From a bacterium (GTDB taxonomy: Bacteria; Babelota; Babeliae; Babelales; CAIQNR01): a stretch of 34,373 nucleotides of DNA. Below the pieces are notes generated by a model, which did no database searches, was not told where the DNA came from, and worked only from the letters and a program-made list of their open reading frames with translations. The stretch covers positions 1 to 34,373 of the forward strand of contig CANNMA010000005.1 of the NCBI GenBank assembly GCA_947505805.1, in the 5' to 3' direction. Of the stretch, positions 21,131 through 29,886 are shown piece after piece (the stretch's first letter is position 1; the number at the start of each line of letters is the position of its first letter). The position numbers and the translations under genes were made by a program.

Positions 21131-23863
21131 ATGTTGTTTACTTTTTTTCAAGCAATTAATGAATTCATCAGTGATTATTATTTTTTATTGACAGTTCAAA
21201 GTTGCGCATTTGTGTTCAAACTGACACTTTTATTTTTTTTTACTGCGCATATTTTTCGTACAAAACGAGTTTCTATTTCATGGTATTATCTTTTAGTCAT
21301 TCTAATCTGTTCTCTTCTTGAAGATTTTGCATGGATTGTTTCTCTTTCAAGTAGAACAATTTTACCTTTTCTAAAGCCGGTACTGCGACCCTTTTTTATT
21401 CGTATTGGCTGGTCAGCAAATATTCTTATTTATCAAGCGCTTTCACTTTTCATGGAAAGTTTTACTAAAAAAAATTACCGCTATTTTGCTTGGTATCAAT
21501 ATATTTTTTTACCAATCAGTTCAATCTTTTTTTTCTTTTTTCTAAAGAAAGCATTCAGTTTTTATTCAGAAATAAATGCTCTTGAAGAAACTATGCAAAG
21601 CTATCAATCATTTTACTCACTCATAATACTTTTGCCTTTTACCATTTTATTAACACTTTATTCATTACAAAAAACTCGTATTCCAAGTATTTTACATCAT
21701 CAACTTAAAATAGTTTTACAATACCTTCTTATCCCCTATTTAATTGCTAATCTTTTTCAAATGTATCCATTAACATTTCTGTATGAAAAAGTAGCAAACA
21801 ACCAATCAGCTGTGGGAATATCAACAATTTTTTTATCTTTAACTCTCTATTATTGCATCAGAAAAATTATTGGCCTTCGATTTTTAAATATTCACAGTCA
21901 TGTCCATGCACATGATTCAAATAAATTTAATTTTGTAAACGATTTTAAAAACACTCTTGAGTCTTTGGGAAATGCTTCCAGTACTAATGAAATAAAACTC
22001 ATAGTTCAACACTTTTTTTCTCGGGCTTTTACTATCCCACCTACACAAACTTTTGTGTATGTTCGCACCATGATGCATACATCATTACATGAAGCATCAG
22101 AGCCAATCCTAATTAATAAAGAAATCATTATTGAAAATTTTATTAGCGCTGCTGATATATCTACTCAACCAATAGTAGAAGCGTTAAAAATAATGAAACA
22201 ATCAAAAATTTTGATCAAAGATGAAATTGAATACAATAATTATTACGATCAAACTGATGGTAGAAATACCATTCTCACATTTTTAGATTCAATTGATGCT
22301 GATATTTTTATCCCTATTTATGAAGACGGCCTTATCATCGCTTCAATTGTAATCGAAAGAAATGCTCGATCCGGCAGACTCTATACCAATATTGAACGAG
22401 ACGAAATGCTTGTATTTTCTAGCTATCTTTCAAAAATTATTTATCTTCTTCAAAACAGAAATCTCAATGAACTTTTAAAACAAAGAAAAGATATTCGAGA
22501 AGAGCTCTACTTAAAGCATCAAGAAGTTAACCAATACAAAGAAAGTATCCGATCCTTTTTAAGAAACAACAAAAACAATCATTTTGGAATTTTATTTTAT
22601 AAAAATAGAAAATTTAGTTTTGGCAATAAAGAAGCTTCTGAAATTATCTCGCTCAATCCTAACACTCAAGAAGGAGATCCATTAAGCAAGCTACTCCATA
22701 CCATGGCCCATCAAGTTGAACTTTATAAAACTACTCAATCAACTATTACTAAAGATGCGAGTGGTAAAAAGCTTGTTATTACAGCTCTACCTCATCCTGA
22801 AAAAACAAGTGTCATTTTTACGGTCCATTATCCTGAAATTTCAGACATTGTAAAACAGTTACTTGATTATGTAAAAAACCCCTCAGATTGGGACTATCTT
22901 TTATATCTTGAAACAACTCAATCAGGAAAACTAGTCAATGAACTCATTCCTGGAACAGGAGAAATTTTATTAAATTTTAAAATCGATCTTCTAAAATTAG
23001 CACTCACTAAAAAAGCTCTGCTTCTTGAAATTCCACAACAAGACCTTGAATCAACCATAGAACTCATTCATCACCTTAGTCTACGAGAAACTCTCTATAC
23101 TCTTGATATTCAGTCAGCTACAACAGGTCATGATATTCCTCTAAAACTTTTTGGTATCAATCCTCTTTTTGGCTCTTCAACTTCCACACCACTTTTAGAG
23201 CGTCTTGATAAAAAAGGAACACTTTTTATCAAAAATGTTCATTTTCTTGATAAAGAAACTCAAGAAATTCTTGCTGAATTTATCCGCTATGGTTTTTACA
23301 GAATTTTTAAAAGTGAAAAGAAAATGCAAGCAGATGTTCGAATCATCTGTTCATCAAATCAAAATGTATCTCAGCTTGTTCAAAAGGGAACTTTTTCAGC
23401 CGCCTTATATAATGAACTATGCAAATCATCTCTTATCTTGCCTTCTATCATGACTCTTCCAGAAGAAGAACTGCATACCCTAGTACAGGGATTTAGTGAA
23501 CAAGCAATTGCCGGCCATGATATTTCAAGCATTAGAATGCTCATGCTCAGTGATAAGGATAAAGAACGAATCATTAATCAAAAATCAATTAGTTTGCATG
23601 AACTAAAAATACGAATACAAAACATTTTACTTTATAAAACAAAAAACAATGAACAACTTAAAGATACTCAATTTCATCCTGCCTACAACATTTCTGATCC
23701 AAAATTAATCGAAGCTTCCCGTCTTGGAAAACATGCACTCAAAGATCGAAACATTATGAATCTTTTGTGGGAAAAATTTCAAAACCAAAATAAGATTGCA
23801 ATTTTTTTGGGAGTAAACAGATCATCAGTCAACAGACGCTGTAAGGATTTTGGAATCATATAG
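21131..23863 (+). CDS. Membrane protein with degenerate sigma-54 activator domain
   Basis: The 910-aa product has several parts. Residues 1-250 are strongly hydrophobic with about six or seven membrane spans. Residues 270-440 resemble a GAF sensor domain. A coiled coil lies at about 440-475 and a PAS-like segment at 480-570. Residues 585-790 follow the NtrC-type AAA+ domain in order but have lost the active motifs. Walker A is reduced to ETTQSGKL (594-601). The GAFTGA loop region is GINPLFGSSTST (675-686). Walker B GTLFLDE reads GTLFIKN (696-702). The flanking pattern (LERLDKKGTLF, QADVRIICSSNQN) is still clear. The C-terminus has a Fis-like helix-turn-helix (IAIFLGVNRSSVNRRCKDF). It is probably not an ATP-dependent sigma-54 activator but a membrane-tethered DNA-binding regulator; that role is inference. 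AGAGAGG precedes the ATG. Confidence 0.85.
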   Translation: MLFTFFQAINEFISDYYFLLTVQSCAFVFKLTLLFFFTAHIFRTKRVSISWYYLLVILICSLLEDFAWIVSLSSRTILPFLKPVLRPFFIRIGWSANILIYQALSLFMESFTKKNYRYFAWYQYIFLPISSIFFFFFLKKAFSFYSEINALEETMQSYQSFYSLIILLPFTILLTLYSLQKTRIPSILHHQLKIVLQYLLIPYLIANLFQMYPLTFLYEKVANNQSAVGISTIFLSLTLYYCIRKIIGLRFLNIHSHVHAHDSNKFNFVNDFKNTLESLGNASSTNEIKLIVQHFFSRAFTIPPTQTFVYVRTMMHTSLHEASEPILINKEIIIENFISAADISTQPIVEALKIMKQSKILIKDEIEYNNYYDQTDGRNTILTFLDSIDADIFIPIYEDGLIIASIVIERNARSGRLYTNIERDEMLVFSSYLSKIIYLLQNRNLNELLKQRKDIREELYLKHQEVNQYKESIRSFLRNNKNNHFGILFYKNRKFSFGNKEASEIISLNPNTQEGDPLSKLLHTMAHQVELYKTTQSTITKDASGKKLVITALPHPEKTSVIFTVHYPEISDIVKQLLDYVKNPSDWDYLLYLETTQSGKLVNELIPGTGEILLNFKIDLLKLALTKKALLLEIPQQDLESTIELIHHLSLRETLYTLDIQSATTGHDIPLKLFGINPLFGSSTSTPLLERLDKKGTLFIKNVHFLDKETQEILAEFIRYGFYRIFKSEKKMQADVRIICSSNQNVSQLVQKGTFSAALYNELCKSSLILPSIMTLPEEELHTLVQGFSEQAIAGHDISSIRMLMLSDKDKERIINQKSISLHELKIRIQNILLYKTKNNEQLKDTQFHPAYNISDPKLIEASRLGKHALKDRNIMNLLWEKFQNQNKIAIFLGVNRSSVNRRCKDFGII

Positions 23864-23934
23864 CGTAACTAACATTCTACTTATTAAAACATAGAGGTTA
23901 TACAAAAATTCAATACCCTACATATAAACCTCAT

Positions 23935-23976
23935 AAAAAAAGAGTTGTTTATTTAAAAACAAACAACTCTTTTTTT
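23935..23976. terminator. Bidirectional terminator
   Basis: A 16-bp perfect stem (23935-23950 with 23961-23976; core AGAGTTGTTT / AAACAACTCT) has a 10-base loop. An A7 run is paired to a T7 run, so a U-tract is produced on either strand. It separates the convergent 910-aa and 566-aa genes. Confidence 0.92.
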
Positions 23977-23996
23977 ATAAAGTACGTACAACAATT

Positions 23997-25697
23997 TTAT
24001 TTTTTAAAAGATACCAACGTTTGATTGATCTGTAATGGTAGATCTGACTCTGTACCACAAACATATCTACTTAATAGAGCACCAAGAGCAGCTGCTGGAT
24101 ATCGACGTATTCTTTCTGAAAGAGGAAGTTCATATTCTTTTTGTATACTCTCAGGCAATGAATCATACCACTCAAGTAACGTTGCTGGAACTTTATTTTC
24201 ATGGCCAAATAACATCATATGATATTTTTGTGCATCAGACAGTTGTTCTTTTTCTTTAGGTGAAACCATTCTATACGGAAGAGGATAAAAAACTTTTTTT
24301 CTTCCCCCAATAGAAGTTCGATATAATCCTATCTTTGCTACATATTCCACAATAAGTACTGACTCTTGCGTAAATGCAAGAGAACCAACAACCCAGTTTG
24401 AAGGTATTTTTCCTAAGAAATTTGCTATTTTTTGAACCTTATATGGCTCTCTACTTATACCTTCAGCAGACCATCTATAGATTGTAAAGTAAGGAGAATC
24501 TGGCGTACTAATAGCAAATGATAATGTTCTAGGATCAAATACTATCTCATTAATTTTTTCATTAATTTCAACCAAAATGGATTTCATTTTCAAATCCACA
24601 ATCACCGATTTATTTTCACCTTTAATAACTAAAAATCGACCATCAGAACTTTCAAATACACTCACTTCTGAAACAGCTGCCAGGTATTGATTAACCCAAG
24701 AAGTTTTAATAGTAACATCAGGTAAAAAGTTTTGAGGATTATTATGCAACCATCCATCATTTTCTAAGGAAAAAATCTTAATTTTGTCATAACCTATTAA
24801 AACACAAAAAGCTGAATTTTGTGTATATCGTATTGATTTAGCAAAAATATCACCTGATAAAAAAGTATGTTCTGTTTTTAATCTAAACCCATCAAAAACA
24901 TTCTGATATATGATGTCTTCTGTTTCAGAATAAACAGCAAGTTCATTATAATCACCCATCAAAAACGCAAATTTATGATCTGGTGTGAGCGTTTTAACTC
25001 TATAATTAACAGGCATACTATCATCATACAAATAATATAAAGGCCGAAGTCCAGATTTACCAACCATATCATATATCGTACAATCCTGTTTTTGCCCTGC
25101 TCGACAATACAACGGCTCTTCATGGTCTTGAAAAGAAGCTGTACAGTAGTCACTTTCTTGATCAAGAGATTCATAAACATCTAGATTTCCACTTTGATAA
25201 GAAGACATTACATCTTTTTCTTGCATTATTTTTCCCATAAACGCATTTGTCAGTTTTTTCAACAATGGTTTATCCAACAATAAAAAATGAGCTAATGTTA
25301 CTATTTTTTCCATAGAAGATATCGAATATTCATTAAGATTTACTTCTCCATTGTGTTCAATAAAATGTATTAAAAAATCAAACAGTTCCTCTGAACACTC
25401 CAAACATTTAATTTCTCTTAACGTGCTACATATATCTTCATAGGGTAATGAAAGCTCCAAGCATTTATTTCTTTCTTTCTGCCTACATGCATCTCGAAGA
25501 TCTATCGCTGAATCAAAAAATCCCATTTTTTGTAAAGTTAGAAGATTTACAACTCTTTCTACTCCACCAGCAATTGTGACAGTAACAACTTGTCCTAATT
25601 GAGGGGCTACATTAATTTGCTCGGCACTCATTAGTAGTCCGTTAGAACCAACTACACCTAAAAGAAAAAGTAGTTTTATCATTTTTATTGATTTCAT
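23997..25697 (-). CDS. Exported BTB/Skp1-like and propeller-like protein
   Basis: Not firmly recognised. The ATG at 25697 (566 aa) is chosen because TGGAGG lies 8 nt upstream; it gives a clean signal peptide (MKSIKMIKLLFLLGVVGSNG, cleavage near MSA). Residues 25-140 read like a Skp1/BTB fold: a VTVTIAGG strand, a hydrophobic LLTLQKMGFFDSAI segment, LELSLPYED, and helices with FDFLIHFIEH. From about residue 180 on, repeated blocks of strand-turn-strand (KFAFLMGDYNELAVYSE, SVFESSDGRFLVIKG, ESVLIVEYVAKIGLYR) suggest a WD40-like propeller. The combination recalls eukaryotic ubiquitin-ligase adaptors and would fit a host-directed secreted protein. Both domain calls are pattern-based inference. Confidence 0.7.
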   Translation of the reverse strand: MKSIKMIKLLFLLGVVGSNGLLMSAEQINVAPQLGQVVTVTIAGGVERVVNLLTLQKMGFFDSAIDLRDACRQKERNKCLELSLPYEDICSTLREIKCLECSEELFDFLIHFIEHNGEVNLNEYSISSMEKIVTLAHFLLLDKPLLKKLTNAFMGKIMQEKDVMSSYQSGNLDVYESLDQESDYCTASFQDHEEPLYCRAGQKQDCTIYDMVGKSGLRPLYYLYDDSMPVNYRVKTLTPDHKFAFLMGDYNELAVYSETEDIIYQNVFDGFRLKTEHTFLSGDIFAKSIRYTQNSAFCVLIGYDKIKIFSLENDGWLHNNPQNFLPDVTIKTSWVNQYLAAVSEVSVFESSDGRFLVIKGENKSVIVDLKMKSILVEINEKINEIVFDPRTLSFAISTPDSPYFTIYRWSAEGISREPYKVQKIANFLGKIPSNWVVGSLAFTQESVLIVEYVAKIGLYRTSIGGRKKVFYPLPYRMVSPKEKEQLSDAQKYHMMLFGHENKVPATLLEWYDSLPESIQKEYELPLSERIRRYPAAALGALLSRYVCGTESDLPLQINQTLVSFKK

Positions 25698-25910
25698 AAT
25701 GAAATCCTCCATTTTTAATAATTTTTTTATACGCATCAATAAATAATATCAATGCAACATAAACAATTATATCACTGATTTTAAAAATTTCAACATGAAT
25801 TTAATGATGAGATTTAAAATAAGGATAAATAAGCTTATTATTGTGCTCTGTAAAAGATTCCTTTAAGCTCTCCTTCATTATGTAGCAACAATAAAAAAGG
25901 AACCCTCTGT

Positions 25911-26837
25911 ATGCTTATCAAAGAATTTCAGGAACATAGCATCGATTTTATGACCTACCTTGATGTTGAGCGTAATTTAACCAAAAACACACAACGGTCT
26001 TACCAAAGCGATTTTGATCTCTTTAAAGCTTTTTGGGCTCGAATTAATACAACAGAAAAAGAACCCCTTGCCCTACGACCAGCACTTGAGCGATATTTTG
26101 TCTCTCTTTATCATAAAAATATCGATAAAAGTTCCATTGCCCGCAAAATATCCTGTTTTACTTCGTTTCAACGTTTTTTAAAAAAAACAGGTATCCCACT
26201 AGAACTTAATTTACAACGACCTCGGATTGATAAAAAATTACCAACTTATTTAAGCATTGATGAAATTTTCTACTTGCTTGATACTCTTCCAGAAGAACAA
26301 CTTCCTACCAAACGGCCTATCCGAGATAAAACAATTTTTGAGCTACTGTATGCAACAGGAATTCGTTGCTCAGAATTATGTCTGATTACTTTCAAAGATA
26401 TTGATCTAGAAAATAAACTCATTCGTATCACTGGAAAAGGTCGAAAGGAACGATTAGTTCTCTTTGGTCAAAAGGCACAAGAACGAATAAAATTGTATCT
26501 TGCAAAAGAACGGTCTCTGCCTACCGATACAAAAGAAGCGCTCTTTGTAAATTATTGCAACAAACCCTTAACAACTCGATCAATTCAACGTATTATTCAA
26601 ATGTTTCGAATTTTTTTAAAAGGTAAAAAAAATATTACACCCCATAAATTGCGTCATTCATTTGCCACTCACTTACTTAATCAAGGAGTTAATGTCCGTA
26701 TTGTTCAAGAATTACTCGGGCATCAAACTCTCGCTAGTACAGAAAAATATACTCATGTCAGTCAACAAGAACTTTCTGACATGTGCGATGCCTTTCATCC
26801 TCTTTCAACTATGAAACCAACAACTAATCATGACTAA
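25911..26837 (+). CDS. XerC/XerD-type tyrosine recombinase
   Basis: Xer recombinases resolve chromosome dimers at dif. The 308-aa product has an N-terminal SAM-like core-binding domain (LTKNTQRSYQSDF) and a C-terminal catalytic domain with the full active set: R152 (ATGIRCSEL), a beta-hairpin lysine near 176-179 (GKGRKER), H245 and R248 (PHKLRHSFA), H271 (LGHQTLAS) and the nucleophile Y280 (EKYTHV). The length and the LYATG context fit XerD slightly better than XerC. AAGGAA precedes the ATG. It overlaps the penicillin-binding protein gene by 8 bp, and pairing of a chromosome-resolution gene with a division or cell-wall gene is consistent with a house-keeping role, not a phage integrase. Confidence 0.93.
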   Translation: MLIKEFQEHSIDFMTYLDVERNLTKNTQRSYQSDFDLFKAFWARINTTEKEPLALRPALERYFVSLYHKNIDKSSIARKISCFTSFQRFLKKTGIPLELNLQRPRIDKKLPTYLSIDEIFYLLDTLPEEQLPTKRPIRDKTIFELLYATGIRCSELCLITFKDIDLENKLIRITGKGRKERLVLFGQKAQERIKLYLAKERSLPTDTKEALFVNYCNKPLTTRSIQRIIQMFRIFLKGKKNITPHKLRHSFATHLLNQGVNVRIVQELLGHQTLASTEKYTHVSQQELSDMCDAFHPLSTMKPTTNHD

Positions 26838-28563
26838 TTTACACGATTGTAATACAAAACTTTCTCTTTCACTTGGTTGTATCATCTTTGGTTTTTGTAT
26901 ACTCATTGGGAGATTAACTTATTTGCAAATTACGTTAGGCCCTGTATTTGCAGAACAAAGTAAGCGTAACTTTACCCGATACGAACAAACTGTTTCACTG
27001 CGAGGAAACATTCTTGATTGTCATGGAAACATTCTTGCAACCAACAGATCAGTAACTGATATCTATTGGCAAGGAACTGGTGCTAAACAGCTCACTTCTG
27101 ATCAAAAAGAAAATCTTAACAATCTTTACCAGCTTCTTTCATTACCTTATGAAGAATCTAATAATGCTCTAAAAACAGCCGAACGTTATTCTAAAAAAAT
27201 TACCCTTGCTGCTGATCTTTCTTTTGAACAACTCAGTAAAATTGTTGAACTGTTTCCTAACGATCCGAACATTAAATTTATTACTCATTTTAAACGTTTT
27301 TACCCTCATCAGTCCTTAGCTAGTCATATTTTAGGATATCTTGGACAACTCAACAGTGAATGTGAAGGAAAAACTGGGCTTGAAAAATTATTTGAAGAAA
27401 CATTACGTGGTCGCTCGGGCTCAATCATGCGAATTATTAATTCAATTGGTGCTCATCTTGCTGAAATTGAAATTGAAAAAACATTACAAGGACAACATAT
27501 CACCACGACTCTCGATCTTAATCTTCAGCAAATTGCAGAACAGGTTTTTCCTACCGATTTTTCTGGATGCCTTATTATTATGGACCCTTACACAGGAGCT
27601 TTAAAAGCTTGCGTTTCCCGACCAACATTTGATCCAAATATTTTTACCTCCCCTATTGACCATACAACCTGGAAAAAACTTCAAGAAGAAAAGCCATTTC
27701 TTCATAGAATGTCATGCGCTGCCTATCCTATAGGATCTATTTTTAAACTCGTAACATTAAGTGCAGCCCTTGAAACCGGTATCATTGAACAACATTCAGC
27801 ATGGGACTGCCGCGGACACATCACGTTTGCTGGAAGAAAATACCATTGCGTGCGACACGAAGGACATGGTCTTTTAACCATAAAATATGCACTTGCTCAT
27901 TCATGCAATATTCCATTTTTTGAAATAGGTAAAAAAATGGATATTGACACGCTCTCACATTATGCAAACCTTTTTGGACTCGGTAGAACAACAGGATCAC
28001 AACTACCAGAAATTTCTGGACTTATTCCTTCACGTGAATGGAAGTTACGAGTAAAAAAAGAACGCTGGTGGACAGGAGAAACTCTTTCTGCGACAATTGG
28101 TCAAACTTTTTTGCTGGCAACGCCACTCCAAATTGCTCGGCTTATTGCAAGTATTCAGACAGGCTTTTTAGTTACCCCTTACATTATTGCAGATACGCCC
28201 ATTATGAGAGAGCCTTTGCTCATTCAGTATGAAACTCGTAAATTCTTGCAAAAAGCAATGCATGCTGCAGTCACAAAGGGTTCTGCTCGTTGGATTGATA
28301 GACTTCACGATAAAGGCTTTTTAATTCATGCAAAAACAAGTACTGCGCAAACAAGTAGTCTTGAAAAATCAAAAACAGGAAAAGAATTTTTAGAACACAG
28401 TTGGCTTGCTTGTAACTTTACCTATAAAAACCACCCTCCCCTTACCATGATCATTCTAACCGAATTTACTGGTAAAATAGGCTTACCTGCACGAACCGCC
28501 TACAATTTCCTAAAACAATATAAAATTCTCATGGATTCTAAAATAACTGCTATAGAACCCTGA
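26830..28563 (+). CDS. Class B penicillin-binding protein (FtsI/PBP2)
   Basis: A transpeptidase that cross-links peptidoglycan during division or elongation. The 577-aa product has one N-terminal membrane span (residues 12-32), a dimerisation/pedestal segment (RGNILDCHGNILATN), and a transpeptidase domain with SIFK at 303-306 (catalytic Ser303), SCN at 358-360 and KTS at 502-504. The third motif is normally KTG, so Gly to Ser is a variant. I cannot decide between FtsI and PBP2. Its start overlaps the Xer stop. Its presence suggests that the organism keeps a septal or side-wall peptidoglycan system. The last 229 bp and the following 49 bp are duplicated at 33980-34259, downstream of the ankyrin cluster. 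Confidence 0.93.
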   Translation: MTNLHDCNTKLSLSLGCIIFGFCILIGRLTYLQITLGPVFAEQSKRNFTRYEQTVSLRGNILDCHGNILATNRSVTDIYWQGTGAKQLTSDQKENLNNLYQLLSLPYEESNNALKTAERYSKKITLAADLSFEQLSKIVELFPNDPNIKFITHFKRFYPHQSLASHILGYLGQLNSECEGKTGLEKLFEETLRGRSGSIMRIINSIGAHLAEIEIEKTLQGQHITTTLDLNLQQIAEQVFPTDFSGCLIIMDPYTGALKACVSRPTFDPNIFTSPIDHTTWKKLQEEKPFLHRMSCAAYPIGSIFKLVTLSAALETGIIEQHSAWDCRGHITFAGRKYHCVRHEGHGLLTIKYALAHSCNIPFFEIGKKMDIDTLSHYANLFGLGRTTGSQLPEISGLIPSREWKLRVKKERWWTGETLSATIGQTFLLATPLQIARLIASIQTGFLVTPYIIADTPIMREPLLIQYETRKFLQKAMHAAVTKGSARWIDRLHDKGFLIHAKTSTAQTSSLEKSKTGKEFLEHSWLACNFTYKNHPPLTMIILTEFTGKIGLPARTAYNFLKQYKILMDSKITAIEP

Positions 28564-28612
28564 GGTTATCAGCTCCTTTTCATCTCTATAATACCTTACG
28601 CCTAAGCTTATC
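28335..28612 (+). repeat. Left direct repeat: 3' end of PBP gene
   Basis: This segment covers the last 76 codons of the penicillin-binding protein and about 49 bp after its stop. It is repeated at 33980-34259 with roughly 97% identity in the coding part, and two amino-acid changes were seen by eye. It is the parental copy because it is part of an intact gene. The two copies flank the ankyrin cluster. Confidence 0.92.
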
Positions 28613-28633
28613 AACCCCTTTTTAATATTCTAC

Positions 28634-28661
28634 TTGCAAAAATATAATTTATCTGTACTAT
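28634..28661 (+). promoter_or_regulatory. Putative promoter of ankyrin cluster
   Basis: TTGCAA (28634-28639) and TACTAT (28656-28661) are separated by 16 bp, about 85 nt upstream of the first ankyrin ATG at 28746. The region is very A/T-rich, so other choices are possible. Confidence 0.35.
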
Positions 28662-28745
28662 ATAAATTATAAACTGATAATAAGTTTTGTCAGATTTATA
28701 GTATACATACACTATAAAATTAATAATTATAAAATGGAGAAAATT

Positions 28746-29822
28746 ATGAAAAAAATACTATTATTACAAGGACTTCTTGTTATCTTAAGCACCTCGCACA
28801 TGATAAAACCAAGTAGCCATGCCCAACAACTCAATGACGATCAACTTCTTTTTATTGCTGCAGAACAGAATGATTGCTCTAAAATAAAAGACCTCATATC
28901 TTTGGATCGTAATCTTGTTAATGCTCAACATACAAATGGTTATACTGCACTTCATTTTGCTGCACGAAAAGGACATGCTGCTGCTCTACAAACACTTTTA
29001 CATAGTCATCCAAATATTGATGCTCAAAGCATTAATGGTTACACTCCTCTTCATTTAGCTGCACTAAATGGACATGCTGCTGCCATACAAACACTTTTAC
29101 ATAGTCATCCAAATATTGATGCTCAACTCACTAGTGGCAACACTCCTCTTCATTTAGCTGCACACAATGGACATGCTGCTGCCATACAAAAACTTTTACA
29201 TAGTCATCCAAATATTGATGCTCAAAACATTAATGGTTACACTCCTCTTCATTTAGCTGCACAAAATGGACATGCTGATGCTCTACAAACACTTATAAAT
29301 GCTGGTGCCAATATTAATGCTCAAAACATTTATGGTTCTACTCCTCTTCATAGTGCTACATACAGTGGACGCACTGACGCTCTACAAACACTCATAAATG
29401 CTGATGCAAATGTTAATGCTCAAAACATTCATGGTTACACTCCTCTTCATTTAGCTGCACACAATGGACGCACTGACGCTCTACAACTACTCATAAATGC
29501 TGGTGCCAATATTAATACTCAAAACATTCATGGCTACACTCCTCTTCATTTAGCTGCAGAAAATGGTCATGCTGCTGCCATACAAACACTCATAAATGGT
29601 GGTGCAAATGTTAATGCTCAAAACATTCATGGCCACACTCCTCTTCATTTAGCTGCAGAAAATGGACACATAACTCCCATACAAATACTCTTATGGTCTG
29701 GTGCTAATACCAACATCCAAACATTGAATGGCCTTACTCCTTCTGCTGTTGCTACACACAATGGACACATAGCTGCAACACAAACAATTAGAAACTTTCT
29801 ATCTAGTAAACTAAACGGATAA
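28746..29822 (+). CDS. Exported ankyrin-repeat protein 1
   Basis: The 358-aa product has a signal peptide (KKILLLQGLLVILSTS) and then about 10 ankyrin repeats of 33 residues with the classic TPLHLAA, NGH and GANINAQ elements. Ankyrin repeats bind other proteins, and exported ones in host-associated bacteria usually target eukaryotic proteins. The first repeat (LFIAAEQNDCSKIKDL) and the last (LNGLTPSAVATHNGHIA) are caps. Repeats 2-4 carry an unusual LLHSHPNIDAQ ending, unlike the GANVNAQ of later repeats. The start at 28746 is used because GGAG at 28736-28739 is its Shine-Dalgarno; the ATG at 28734 overlaps that site. The A7 run directly after the ATG is a slippage-prone tract. It is the first of a tandem family of five. 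Confidence 0.9.
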   Translation: MKKILLLQGLLVILSTSHMIKPSSHAQQLNDDQLLFIAAEQNDCSKIKDLISLDRNLVNAQHTNGYTALHFAARKGHAAALQTLLHSHPNIDAQSINGYTPLHLAALNGHAAAIQTLLHSHPNIDAQLTSGNTPLHLAAHNGHAAAIQKLLHSHPNIDAQNINGYTPLHLAAQNGHADALQTLINAGANINAQNIYGSTPLHSATYSGRTDALQTLINADANVNAQNIHGYTPLHLAAHNGRTDALQLLINAGANINTQNIHGYTPLHLAAENGHAAAIQTLINGGANVNAQNIHGHTPLHLAAENGHITPIQILLWSGANTNIQTLNGLTPSAVATHNGHIAATQTIRNFLSSKLNG

Positions 29823-29886
29823 TAAATTATAAAAATTACTGATAACCCAAAATAAACAAAACATTCATTTTCAAATGGAGAAAATT

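Noticed and set aside
25911-26837. Xer gene as a phage or genomic-island integrase
   Set aside because: It has a standard Xer length and layout, overlaps a cell-wall gene, and has no attachment-site duplication or phage genes around it.
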